DNA of 64,000 nt from JBPYCR01 sp051846915 (GTDB lineage Bacteria; Bacillota; Bacilli; Bacillales; Amphibacillaceae), in assembly GCF_051846915.1 (NCBI RefSeq), contig NZ_JBPYCR010000011.1, forward strand, positions 23,426-87,425, written 5' to 3'. The position numbers and the translations under genes are program-made. The notes under the pieces are model-generated. The model searched no databases. It was not told the DNA's origin and saw only the letters and a list, made by a program, of their open reading frames with translations. Positions 33,234 to 42,351 of this stretch are shown piece after piece (position 1 is the first letter of the stretch; every line of letters starts with the position of its first letter).

Positions 33234-33318
33234 GTTAGTACTCCTAACTTGATGATTTTATATGTTCATTTTCTATAAAGTCTGGATGAAATGCCTCCCA
33301 GTTAGGAAGACATTTCAT

Positions 33319-33621
33319 CTAAGCAATTCTTAATAATGCTTCTCTACCGGTCATGCCAACTTCCCATCCGTACTCTTTTGAAGTATCAGTTACTTTTTCA
33401 AGTGGAGCTTCCAATAAGTCTTCGATGGTCCGGACACCTTTTGCCCGACCTGCAACAACTTGCCGATCCTTTAATGCGCTGTTTAATATATCTACATCTA
33501 ACGCAGCACACATAATGTAGCCAACATCATTGGAAATAGAAAGTAAATTTGTTTTAGGCAACTCAACCCGTATAGCTGTAAAATGCATTCCTTCAATTTC
33601 CAAAGGACTAACTGTAATCAT
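33319..33621 (-). CDS. yunC: YunC-family protein (DUF1805)
   Basis: The 100-residue single-domain DUF1805 protein has the conserved region YIMCAALDVDILNSALKDRQ. It is soluble and of unknown function, although structures exist for relatives. GGAGG lies ahead of the ATG. Transcribed after yunD with a gap of about 100 bases; the trio yunC-yunD-yunE is as in Bacillus. Confidence 0.88.
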   Translation of the reverse strand: MITVSPLEIEGMHFTAIRVELPKTNLLSISNDVGYIMCAALDVDILNSALKDRQVVAGRAKGVRTIEDLLEAPLEKVTDTSKEYGWEVGMTGREALLRIA

Positions 33622-33722
33622 GTGAAAACCTCCTTATAACGACCACTATATATGTATGCAAGAAGGATTAAGTTGACACAGTTAAGTCATATTTTCGAAA
33701 CGGAAATATCTTTGAACACGTA

Positions 33723-35120
33723 TTAAGCGGAAAAATACTCCTTTAATGTAACCAATAATAAATCGCGAATAAATTCAGGCAAAAAAAATCTTTTTGACTT
33801 CGATTTGGCAATCTCCGGCAACAGCCTTCCAAAAGTAAAGGTATCTGCCGTCGCAACCGAATATTTTTTTTCAGGATCCAACGCTTGCCCTTGATACGTT
33901 ATTACTTTTACAAACTCTTGTCCGTCGGGATGAACATCGGTTATTACATCTATTCCCGAAAAGATCATCCGTCCAAGCACTTCTCCCCGAAATCCAAAGC
34001 CTTTTAATTTTAACTCCATAAAATCTTTTGTAAGCGAAGCTCTAACTACCTCTAAAATTTCATTGCCTTGCAGTTTCACAACACATGGGTTAATTGGATG
34101 CGGACATATTCGATGGACATCTTTGTATGTCACTGTTCCTGCCGAGAAATAGTCGAGCAATAACCCAGCATTCAACATTCCAATATCGGCATCTGTCCAG
34201 TTTTTCAACGTGTGTGTCAATCGTTCCATAATTGGAGTGGGTTTAAACCAGTTTATATCGATCGGCTCATCTACATGAACAATCGGACTGCTCAAATGAT
34301 CATCTGCTTGTTCCTTTAATTCCATAAGCAGTTGCTCTGTTGGTAAATCTTTTGCTACATGAGTAATATCGGTCGTATACGCTTCTTTTTCAACTAATTC
34401 GTTTTGCGTATGATCCCACGTTAAAATAACCTCTCCGACAAAAGCACAATGTTTTCCGGCGGCAGTAATAATCGTCTCATTAACCTTTTCTTCTGTTCGT
34501 AACAAATGATGAGTATGACCTCCGATAATAGCATCGATATCCGGAAATTTGCGTGCAATTGCTCTATCTTCATTAATACCTAAATGGGATAATAAAATAA
34601 TAATATCCGCTTTTTTCGTTACTCGGTTTAACACATTGTTTATAGCATCAAAAGGGGTAGAAACGTGCCAATCAAGCAAATGATAAAATGCGTTAAATGG
34701 TGCGGTGAGACCAATAACTCCTATAGTTACGCCACCTTTGGACGTTAATGTTGTATTCATTTCAAGCCACTCAGGCTGGTCATCTGTCATACTTTCCAAA
34801 TTGGAACATACAACCTGAAAGTCGGCTTCGTCGTATAAATGAAACAAATCCTGATGTGAAAGTGTAATCCCTTCATTATTTCCGAGTGTTGCAATGTCAT
34901 AGCCAAGATTATTCATTAATTGCACATTCGCTTTACCCATAAAGGCTTCAGCAATCGGATGTACACGATCAACATGATCCCCAATATCAACTAGCCAATT
35001 AGAGGTTTGTTCGGCCTCATGCAAAGCTCTTTTTTCTTTAAAATAAGCGGCTGCTCTCGACCAGTTGTTAAAATTGCTATGAAGATCATTTGTATAGTAG
35101 AAGAATATTTTTTCTTGCAT
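33723..35120 (-). CDS. yunD: Metallophosphatase/5'-nucleotidase YunD
   Basis: The 465-residue cytosolic calcineurin-type phosphoesterase carries the metal sites TNDLHSNF, DIGDHVD, LGNNEG, and IIGGHTHH near residue 200. The C-terminal 5'-nucleotidase substrate domain is also present. No signal peptide is seen, unlike secreted UshA relatives. It probably dephosphorylates nucleotides or UDP-sugars. The ATG at 35120 has AAGGAG seven bases upstream. It is codirectional with yunE, separated by 11 bases. Confidence 0.9.
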   Translation of the reverse strand: MQEKIFFYYTNDLHSNFNNWSRAAAYFKEKRALHEAEQTSNWLVDIGDHVDRVHPIAEAFMGKANVQLMNNLGYDIATLGNNEGITLSHQDLFHLYDEADFQVVCSNLESMTDDQPEWLEMNTTLTSKGGVTIGVIGLTAPFNAFYHLLDWHVSTPFDAINNVLNRVTKKADIIILLSHLGINEDRAIARKFPDIDAIIGGHTHHLLRTEEKVNETIITAAGKHCAFVGEVILTWDHTQNELVEKEAYTTDITHVAKDLPTEQLLMELKEQADDHLSSPIVHVDEPIDINWFKPTPIMERLTHTLKNWTDADIGMLNAGLLLDYFSAGTVTYKDVHRICPHPINPCVVKLQGNEILEVVRASLTKDFMELKLKGFGFRGEVLGRMIFSGIDVITDVHPDGQEFVKVITYQGQALDPEKKYSVATADTFTFGRLLPEIAKSKSKRFFLPEFIRDLLLVTLKEYFSA

Positions 35121-35131
35121 GTTCATACTCC

Positions 35132-35956
35132 TTACATTATCCCATCAATAATTAAACGCAAGCCTACACCGATCAGTACTATGCGTAATATCCATTTTAA
35201 TATACTCCCTGTTAGTAACTGGTTCACTCTCGCTCCAAGTGTACCACCAATAAACGCACCAACAATGAAAAAAAAAACATACCCCCACGGCACATGGCCT
35301 AAAGCAATATGTGTAATGGAACTGACAATACTAATAAAAAATATCATAAACATGGAAGTTGCTACCGCAATATGCACTGGAAAGCCGAATAACAAGATCA
35401 TAACTGGAACCATTATCGCCCCTCCACCAATTCCAAACATGCCAGACAGCATGCCGATGCCAAATGATATAAGCAATGCCGGTGTAATGAATACCGTATA
35501 ATGGTACATCTCTTCCCCGATTTGAAATGTTCTTTTGTTCCTATCTTTTATTGCAGTTCCCTTTTTTCCAGCATGTTTGCTTCGATTAATAAACAAAAGC
35601 GATGATATAATTATCATAATAAATCCAAAGTATAATGAAAAATTGTCCGTATCAACAAACTGATTCAACCATGAGCCTAAAAGACTACCGGGAATACTTC
35701 CTAATATAAAAATAATTCCCGTTTTATAGTCCACCCTGCCACTTTTCCAATAAGATATTGTTGAGGAAAGTGCTGTAATGGCCATAGTAACTAGAGAAAT
35801 TCCTACAATTGTTTGAGGCGATATCCAGGCGAATGTTTCAAAATAGTTATTTATTATTAATAGGGTTGGAATTAATATAATTCCCCCACCCAATCCAATT
35901 AAACTTCCAATAAATGCAGTAGAAAGGCTGATTAGAATATATATTATATATACCAA
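35132..35956 (-). CDS. yunE: TauE/SafE-family anion exporter YunE
   Basis: This 274-residue membrane protein has eight helices and two copies of the TauE/SafE half-repeat (FIGSLIGLGGGIILIPTLLI and GMLSGMFGIGGGAIMVPVMI). Family members export sulfite, organosulfonates or related anions. Start is TTG at 35956 behind GAAGGA; no closer ATG exists. It ends the yunC-D-E block and marks the left edge of the accessory island. Confidence 0.88.
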   Translation of the reverse strand: MVYIIYILISLSTAFIGSLIGLGGGIILIPTLLIINNYFETFAWISPQTIVGISLVTMAITALSSTISYWKSGRVDYKTGIIFILGSIPGSLLGSWLNQFVDTDNFSLYFGFIMIIISSLLFINRSKHAGKKGTAIKDRNKRTFQIGEEMYHYTVFITPALLISFGIGMLSGMFGIGGGAIMVPVMILLFGFPVHIAVATSMFMIFFISIVSSITHIALGHVPWGYVFFFIVGAFIGGTLGARVNQLLTGSILKWILRIVLIGVGLRLIIDGIM

Positions 35957-36059
35957 AATAAATCCTTCTTTCCATTATATACCTGAATTATCCTTAGTAG
36001 ATATAAAGCATGTCACTTTGGCGATAAAAGTAAACAGGGCTTTACTAAATAAATGAAAA

Positions 36060-36300
36060 AAGAATCCATTCCTGCTAGTGTTAATTAACCAAAAATAACT
36101 ACAGAAAGGATTCTTATAAAGGATACTTTACCGCAAATCAAGTTAGATTTCAATCTTCAGATAAAATTGTCCAATGACGGAGGTTCTCTTCCTCTGACAG
36201 TTTATGAACAGTTTGCGAAACCAAGTCAAAAGTGCTCAAGTAACATGCTCTTATAAATTTAAATCAAATTACCCGTTGCACAGGTGTTATTGAAGCTGTG
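36060..36300 (+). pseudogene. Decayed 5' end of an IS1380-type transposase gene
   Basis: The frame from 36122 reads DTLPQIKLDFNLQIKLSNDG then GSL, the typical N-terminus of IS1380-family transposases. The start codon is lost (AAG for ATG), a frameshift follows in the SSDSG region and only about 50 further codons are weakly similar. It is not functional. It stands exactly between yunE and the catabolic island and suggests that IS activity helped build the junction. Confidence 0.55.
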
Positions 36301-36351
36301 TTTTGTTCTATTTGTCAAAAACCTAAAAATCCCACGTATCTTGGACTAAAA

Positions 36352-37779
36352 CTAATGACGATTTAAACGCTCTGCTATTGTATTTCCACCCGGTGGTATG
36401 TTTGTCGTTTCCGCTTTTTTATCTATTCGTTCAAGTGAAACCTGAACATATCGTGCTCCTATCCATCGAAATGGTTCCATTTCCCACTTCCTTGATTTAT
36501 GCTGAACAATAGGTAATTCCGTAAGTTTACTCTTTTTTTCCATAATCAAGTCAGTTAATAATCTACCAGCTAGGTTTGTTGTAGATACTCCTTGACCAAC
36601 AAAGCCCCATGCACTTGCAATCCGCGTTTCTTTATCAAACAGAAGATTTGGCGTGAAATCACGGACAATCCCTACAGGTCCTCCCCATGAATGTGTAAAT
36701 TTAATTCCCGTAATCGAAGGAAACCATTGAGTAACCAATCGCTTTAAATTGTCATTGGTTTGTTCATGTCTATCAAATGAATCTTTAATCCTAGATCCAT
36801 AGCGATACGGCTGTCCACGTCCTCCAAAAAGAATTCTACCGTCAACAGTTCGTTGTAAGTAATTAAACGAGTAGCGGGTAGACCCAACTAATTCCCGTCC
36901 TCCCCAACCAATAGTTGACCATTGTTCGGGTGTTAAAGGTTCAGTTAAAGTGATCAACGAATACATTGGAAGGACTTTTCTACGAAACTTCGCCATTTGA
37001 CTCATGTAAGCTTCTCCTGCTAATAAAGACGCTGTTTTTGCAGAGACAATACTACCTTCTTTTGTAATTAATTTTGATGGGTTATTTATACTCCCTTTTT
37101 CAAAGTCGACTACTTCTGTTTGTTCATATATTTTTACACCACGTTTTTCAAGGACCTTAGCTAATTTACGTACTAATTTCCCTGGATTTAGAACTGCCGC
37201 ATTTTTCGTGAGTAAACTTCTTTTTGCCCCTTGAACTTTTACACGTTCGTTTGTATCAAACTCATTTAAAATATTAAAATGACTATCTAAGCCCAAGTTT
37301 TTATATACTTGCATTTCACTTTCCAGAGTAGGAAAACCTTCTTCTCCTAATGCCAGCTGTAACCCACCACCATTTTTATAATCTATATCAATGGCTTCCT
37401 CCTTAGCAACACGTCCAATTTCGTTTACAGTATTAAACATTTCAATTTGGATTTCTCGCGCAACCTCGATCCCATATTTTTCTATAGAAACAGCTGGACT
37501 AATTGGAAATTGAGGATAGCACCACCCACCATTCCTACCCGAAGCACCAAACCCAATAATATCCTTTTCTAATATAGCAATATTTAGTGATGGGTTCTGA
37601 AGCAATAAATAATATGCTGTCCATAACCCAGTAAAGCCTCCTCCCATAATTGCAATATCAACAGTTTTTGATTCTTCTAACATTGGACGAGGACTGAGAT
37701 CATCCCCAGATGTCTCCAACCAAAAACTTTTATCTACATAATATTGAATCTTTGATTCAATATGTTTATGTTCTGTCAC
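36352..37779 (-). CDS. FAD-dependent amine/amino-acid oxidoreductase (DAO family)
   Basis: This 475-residue DAO-fold flavoenzyme has its FAD motif AIMGGGFTGLWTAYYLL near residue 45 and the covalent/FAD region GFGASGRNGGWCYPQFP. The late motif SAWGFVGQGVSTTNLAGRLL sits near residue 410. Relatives oxidise secondary amines, N-methylated or D-amino acids, or gamma-glutamylputrescine, releasing aldehyde/imine and H2O2. GTG at 37779 has GGGAGGT upstream. It is last in the island, after the second tct set, and would feed the aminotransferase/aldehyde dehydrogenase steps. Substrate unknown. Confidence 0.87.
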   Translation of the reverse strand: MTEHKHIESKIQYYVDKSFWLETSGDDLSPRPMLEESKTVDIAIMGGGFTGLWTAYYLLLQNPSLNIAILEKDIIGFGASGRNGGWCYPQFPISPAVSIEKYGIEVAREIQIEMFNTVNEIGRVAKEEAIDIDYKNGGGLQLALGEEGFPTLESEMQVYKNLGLDSHFNILNEFDTNERVKVQGAKRSLLTKNAAVLNPGKLVRKLAKVLEKRGVKIYEQTEVVDFEKGSINNPSKLITKEGSIVSAKTASLLAGEAYMSQMAKFRRKVLPMYSLITLTEPLTPEQWSTIGWGGRELVGSTRYSFNYLQRTVDGRILFGGRGQPYRYGSRIKDSFDRHEQTNDNLKRLVTQWFPSITGIKFTHSWGGPVGIVRDFTPNLLFDKETRIASAWGFVGQGVSTTNLAGRLLTDLIMEKKSKLTELPIVQHKSRKWEMEPFRWIGARYVQVSLERIDKKAETTNIPPGGNTIAERLNRH

Positions 37780-37831
37780 TATGCTACCTCCCATGCTTCT
37801 TCATTCATTGTTTCGAAACAAGACTAAATAA

Positions 37832-37866
37832 GCCATAAGAGGTGTATTTTTTAAACCTCTTATGGC
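37832..37866. terminator. Perfect 12-bp hairpin after tctA
   Basis: GCCATAAGAGGT / ACCTCTTATGGC with an 11-base loop lies between tctA and the oxidase gene. The T-tract is weak, so it may attenuate rather than terminate. Confidence 0.6.
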
Positions 37867-38006
37867 AAATAATTTAATCAATTATACATAGTTACCATTC
37901 ATTAAGCCTGTGACACTTCGACATAAGTAAGGCAATCGGATTTTCAAGTTTGACATTTTACAACACTAGTGATGTTAATATTTCCCTATACGAATTTATA
38001 ATAAAT

Positions 38007-39503
38007 TTAAATGTTTTTATTGAACATTTTATTTTTCATCATCTTTAATAGAGGGAATGCCAAAATAAGTATGGTTATAATAATTAAGCTTGCTGAAATA
38101 GGTCTCGTGAAAAATATATCCAGACTATTATGGGATTTTATTAAAGATTGTCTAAAACTTTTTTCGAGAAGCGGGCCTAATACAAGTGCAAGTATAAATG
38201 GAGTAACAGGAATGTTAAATTTACGCATTAAGTAACCGAATATCCCAAATATAATCATTACTCCCACGGAGAACAAGTTATTATAATACATATAAATCCC
38301 GACAACACTAAAAATAGTAATAATCGGAACTAAGTACACTTCTGATTTTTTTATAAGGAATGTAAACATTGGTATTAAACCAACGTTTAAAAATAACAAA
38401 ATCACATTAGCTACTAGTATACTCGCAATCGCTCCCCATACAATCGGTCCTGAATTTTCAAATAGCAATGGACCTGGTTGTAGCCCGTACATTATTAATG
38501 CACCTAACAATATTGCTCCTGTTGCAGATCCGGGAATCCCTAAGCTAAACAACGGAACAAACGTCCCTGCTTCTGCCGCATTGTTCGAAGCTTCGGGTCC
38601 GCTCAATCCTTGCTCGACACCAGTTCCAAACTTATCAGGGGTTTTAGAAAGCTTCTTTTCTGCACCATAAGATACGAATGTTGCAGTTGTAGCGCCTGCC
38701 CCTGGCAAAATGCCTATAATAAAACCAATGATTGAACCTCTTACGATAGAAACAGTATTTTTTACAACTCCGCCAATATTATGAAACATTCCTTCTACTT
38801 TTGTTTCCACTTGATCAGACTTGCTGACTCCTTGCTGATAGGAGTCCAATCTTACCAGCACTTCTGAAATACCAAAAAGTCCTATTACGATGGCTATAAA
38901 TCCAACACCATCCATTAGCTCTGGTATGCCAAATGTCAATCTCAGTTGCCCAGTAAATATATCCTGGCCAACAGTTGCAATTAATAATCCCAGCAACATA
39001 GAAATTAATGGCTTATACCATTCATCTTTCATAAAACCTCCGGCAACAATAAGTGCAAAAAACATTAATGAGAAATATTCTGGAGGACCAAATTCTAATG
39101 CCACCTGAACCAATACTCCACTAAGCAACACAATTCCAATAAAACCAATTACACCACCAATAAAAGAAGATACAGCACTCAATGTTAGTGCATAGCCTGC
39201 TTGACCTTTAACTTTCATTGGGTAACCTTCAAATGATGATACAACTGATGCTGAATCACCAGGAACATTTACAAGAATTGCGGATATTCTTCCTCCAAAC
39301 ATTGAACCTTGATAAACTCCCATTAAAAATATCAATCCTGATAAAGGATTCATCCCAAAAGTAACCGGTAGTAGTATTGCGACAGCTGCAGTAGATCCAA
39401 TGCCGGGTAATGCACCAACCAACGTTCCAAGAGTAGCACCAAATAGAATCCACATTAATTGTCCTGGGGCTATAATGGATAAGAAACCGTTAATAAGATC
39501 CAT
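38007..39503 (-). CDS. tctA: Tripartite tricarboxylate transporter large membrane subunit (TctA, set 2)
   Basis: This 498-residue, about 12-helix TctA permease bears the family signature GATLGTLVGALPGIGSTAAVAI near residue 24 and GILPGAGATTATFVSY near residue 265. TTT systems move organic acids with the ion gradient, helped by a periplasmic/extracellular binding protein. GAGAGGTG lies before the ATG. Together with tctB (39547) and tctC (40031) it forms a complete transporter in the order C-B-A. Confidence 0.92.
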   Translation of the reverse strand: MDLINGFLSIIAPGQLMWILFGATLGTLVGALPGIGSTAAVAILLPVTFGMNPLSGLIFLMGVYQGSMFGGRISAILVNVPGDSASVVSSFEGYPMKVKGQAGYALTLSAVSSFIGGVIGFIGIVLLSGVLVQVALEFGPPEYFSLMFFALIVAGGFMKDEWYKPLISMLLGLLIATVGQDIFTGQLRLTFGIPELMDGVGFIAIVIGLFGISEVLVRLDSYQQGVSKSDQVETKVEGMFHNIGGVVKNTVSIVRGSIIGFIIGILPGAGATTATFVSYGAEKKLSKTPDKFGTGVEQGLSGPEASNNAAEAGTFVPLFSLGIPGSATGAILLGALIMYGLQPGPLLFENSGPIVWGAIASILVANVILLFLNVGLIPMFTFLIKKSEVYLVPIITIFSVVGIYMYYNNLFSVGVMIIFGIFGYLMRKFNIPVTPFILALVLGPLLEKSFRQSLIKSHNSLDIFFTRPISASLIIITILILAFPLLKMMKNKMFNKNI

Positions 39504-39546
39504 TATTACACCTCTCTTTCTAATCGCTTATCATCCATTTTAAATT

Positions 39547-40002
39547 TTATAGCAATTCGCTACCTGGAATTTTCATACCTAGTAAAAAATCAAATATAAA
39601 GTATATTCCTATAATGAGCAAAATGCTAAAAATTAAAGATTTGTACCAAGTCAATTTTTCAATCATCAATAATATAACAAAAGAAAAAATTCCTAAACTT
39701 ACTAACATACCGAACAATGGAATCAGAGCTAAACTAATGATAAGCATAAAAATAAATATTATGTGAGGGTAATATACAATTTTATTTTCACGCTTTTTTG
39801 AACTTGACTTATTTTTGAATCTAGCTAGATTGGAAAAGAGATAAACTAATATTAAAACAATAAGCAGAGAAGAGAGGACCAGGGGTAAAAAACCCGGTCC
39901 CATTTCTCCACCTCTATGAATAATATCCAGTTTTAAAGAAGTAAATAAGCCAACGATACTAATAACTAAAAGGAATATTGTAAATATCGTTTCTGACCTC
40001 AA
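39547..40002 (-). CDS. tctB: TctB small membrane subunit (set 2)
   Basis: The 151-residue four-helix TctB-type subunit has an early GGEMGPGFLPLVLSSLLI motif characteristic of the family. TTG start about ten bases after AAGGGAG. It stabilises TctA in TTT systems. The basic loop RFKNKSSSKKRENK separates the helix pairs. Confidence 0.88.
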   Translation of the reverse strand: MRSETIFTIFLLVISIVGLFTSLKLDIIHRGGEMGPGFLPLVLSSLLIVLILVYLFSNLARFKNKSSSKKRENKIVYYPHIIFIFMLIISLALIPLFGMLVSLGIFSFVILLMIEKLTWYKSLIFSILLIIGIYFIFDFLLGMKIPGSELL

Positions 40003-40030
40003 TAGATAATAACTCCCTTCTTTTGCTTAT

Positions 40031-41059
40031 TTACTGAACAGCTTCTTTGAATTCTAGTAATTTTTCTGCCGTTTCCATGATATACGCCTCGTATTCCTCG
40101 CTATTCTTATAATCATTTACTAGTAAATTTTTTTCCAAGTATTCTTTTTGCCATGTCTCTGTATTTACAAGTTCTTCAAATTTTTCTTCCCAGAATTTAA
40201 CAACATCATCAGAGATGTCTCCACCTGCCCATATACCTCTTGCTCTAACATAAATATGGTCTACTCCACTTTCAATCAATGTAGGAACGTCAGGATAGTA
40301 TTCTATTCTTTCTGGACTTGCAACTGCAAGTGGGATCAAGTCACCAGACTCAATATGTCCTGCAATAGATGATGGGTTAACGGCCATCACATCAATATGC
40401 TCGCCTAATAAAGAATTTGTTATTTCTGCTCCACCATCATGAGGTATAAAATTCATCTCTTCAAAATCAGCACCATTTTGCTCTGCAATTTGATACCATA
40501 TATGTCCTTCCTCACTATGAACATCCGCACCTAATCCAATGTCGAGGCTACCAGGATCTGCTTTAATTGCTTCAACAATATCGTCAAATGTTTCATAATC
40601 ACTATTTGAATTTACAACAACGATAATAGAGTCTGTAGCAAGTTGTGCGACAAGTGTGTAATCCGTTACATCTGCATCAATTTCCCCTTCCCAAACAGGG
40701 TCACCTACATCAGGCATTGACAGAAGTACGTGCGGATCATCACTGCGTTTTTTCAACTCGTTTAAAGCAAGGCCACCACCAGCACCTGGCATATTTTCAA
40801 CTACAAAATTTTGTTCCACAATACCTTCTTCATTTAAAATTTGAGCAGCAGTCCTTGTAACCGTGTCCGTTCCACCGCCTGCAGAGAATCCAACTAAAAA
40901 GTCTATATCCTCACTTGGATAATCTTCAGTTGAAGACTCATTCTCATCTTGTGAATCTGTGTTACTAGAAGCATCTGCATCCTCACTATTACTACCACAA
41001 GCAGCTAGCAGTAACAATAAAGCAAATAAACTTGCACTTAATAAATATTTAATTTTCAT
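40031..41059 (-). CDS. tctC: TctC substrate-binding lipoprotein (set 2)
   Basis: The 342-residue extracellular lipoprotein has the lipobox LLAAC at residues 17-21 and an acidic linker. A Bug/TctC-type Venus-flytrap domain (YPSEDIDFLVGFSAGGGTDT, VENMPGAGGGLALNEL) follows. TctC proteins bind carboxylated ligands and set the specificity of the transporter. The ligand cannot be predicted. GGAG lies ahead of the ATG. First gene of the second tct operon. Confidence 0.92.
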   Translation of the reverse strand: MKIKYLLSASLFALLLLLAACGSNSEDADASSNTDSQDENESSTEDYPSEDIDFLVGFSAGGGTDTVTRTAAQILNEEGIVEQNFVVENMPGAGGGLALNELKKRSDDPHVLLSMPDVGDPVWEGEIDADVTDYTLVAQLATDSIIVVVNSNSDYETFDDIVEAIKADPGSLDIGLGADVHSEEGHIWYQIAEQNGADFEEMNFIPHDGGAEITNSLLGEHIDVMAVNPSSIAGHIESGDLIPLAVASPERIEYYPDVPTLIESGVDHIYVRARGIWAGGDISDDVVKFWEEKFEELVNTETWQKEYLEKNLLVNDYKNSEEYEAYIMETAEKLLEFKEAVQ

Positions 41060-41196
41060 AATAACAATTTCTCCTTTATTGGTTTTTTAAGATTTTTTAA
41101 CACACTATTAAACTGCTATTTTTCCGAATTTTTTTGATATACATTCCCCCTTTCAGCTTAATTACAAATGTATTTTTGTAAGCGGATACACTTTTA

Positions 41197-41256
41197 AAAC
41201 AATAGTGTTTGAACATGCACTTAATAAAGATTACATGTTCAAATACTTATTGTTTA
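41197..41256 (-). terminator. Terminator between the dehydrogenase and the second tct set
   Basis: Minus strand: CAATA.GTATTTGAACATG / CATGTTCAAACA.TATTG, followed by TTTT. It separates the first island operon from the second. Confidence 0.75.
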
Positions 41257-41265
41257 AAAACTACT

Positions 41266-42222
41266 CTAATTTACAGTATTTTTTGGCTTTTGACCTTGTA
41301 AAACATTTATGATTTCTTCAGCTGCTCCAACTGACATTAGGGTAAGAGCTTCTCTTGTAGATGCACCCATGTGTGGTGTTACAATGATGTTATCCAAATT
41401 CCATAAGTGATAATCTTGGGATGGTGGTTCATCTTCAAAAACATCGATACCAGCACCTGCAATCTGTCCGCTATTTAACGCATCGGCTAGTGCAGACTCA
41501 TCTACTAAACCTCCTCTAGCACAATTTAATAGAAATGCAGAATTTTTCATTTTACTAAATGACTTACTATTAATAAAATGATGTAATGCAGGTGTATAAG
41601 GAAGATGTAAGGAAATAAAATCGGAATTAGTTAAAATATCATCCATGTCATCCACAAACTGTATGTTTTCATATTCATCTTTATTGGATATATATGGGTC
41701 ATAAACAAGAACGCTCATTTCTAACCCTCTTAAACACTTGTTTGCTACTAATTGACCGATACGTCCAAACCCGATTAATCCTAATGTTTTTCCTTTTAAT
41801 TCAGATCCCATAAACCTATGCCTAGCATTAAAATCCCCTTTACGTAATGCCTGATCTGAATTTAAAATTTGGTGGGACAATGCAATAATCAAACCAACCA
41901 CATGTTCAGCAACTGAAGTGAAGTTTGCATCAGGAACATTACAAACAAATACATCGTTATCAGTAGCTGCTTTAACGTCTATATTATCCGTTCCAACCCC
42001 GCTCCTCGCAATTATTTTTAAATTGGGAGCGCATTCAATGATTGGACGTGCTATTTTCGCCCCTCTAACCCATATTGCTTGGCAGTCATTAACTTCTTCT
42101 TCTAAATTACTTGCGTTTTTTATAATGGATAAGTCAAAGTTTTCTTTCTCTACTTTTTTTATACCTTCTTCGGCTACTTCCTCATGTTCCTCTAAGATAA
42201 GAACTACCTTTTTCCTTTCCAT
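41266..42222 (-). CDS. D-3-phosphoglycerate dehydrogenase-like D-2-hydroxyacid dehydrogenase
   Basis: This 318-residue NAD-dependent D-2-hydroxyacid dehydrogenase has the coenzyme motif GFGRIG (151-156), R236 in CARGGLVDE, E265 in VFEDEPP and H284 in TPHMGAST. It lacks the ACT/regulatory domain of SerA, so a catabolic 2-hydroxyacid/2-oxoacid conversion is more likely than serine synthesis. It is last gene of the first island operon. AGAGAGG lies ahead of the ATG. Confidence 0.88.
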   Translation of the reverse strand: MERKKVVLILEEHEEVAEEGIKKVEKENFDLSIIKNASNLEEEVNDCQAIWVRGAKIARPIIECAPNLKIIARSGVGTDNIDVKAATDNDVFVCNVPDANFTSVAEHVVGLIIALSHQILNSDQALRKGDFNARHRFMGSELKGKTLGLIGFGRIGQLVANKCLRGLEMSVLVYDPYISNKDEYENIQFVDDMDDILTNSDFISLHLPYTPALHHFINSKSFSKMKNSAFLLNCARGGLVDESALADALNSGQIAGAGIDVFEDEPPSQDYHLWNLDNIIVTPHMGASTREALTLMSVGAAEEIINVLQGQKPKNTVN

Positions 42223-42283
42223 ATATAGCTTCCTCTCTGATGAGAATCAATTAAATAAATAGGTATTTTTAACACGTCTATTA

Positions 42284-42324
42284 GCAGTACCTTGTTTACA
42301 ATGATACTTTGTAAACAAGGTACT
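42284..42324. repeat. Perfect 17-bp inverted repeat between the two dehydrogenase genes
   Basis: CAGTACCTTGTTTACAA / TTGTAAACAAGGTACTG with a seven-base loop, no T-run on either strand. It could be an RNA processing or stability hairpin that adjusts the level of the upstream aminotransferase/aldehyde dehydrogenase message, or an operator. The arms contain TTGTnnAC/GTnnACAA-like half-sites. Confidence 0.75.
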
Positions 42325-42351
42325 GACTTTAATAAATTTATTAAAATTTTA

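Noticed and set aside
35007..35501. Open frame of 164 codons on the plus strand
   Set aside because: It lies antisense across yunD and yunE; composition rich in Ile/Pro/Asn repeats mirrors the membrane gene, and no ribosome site.
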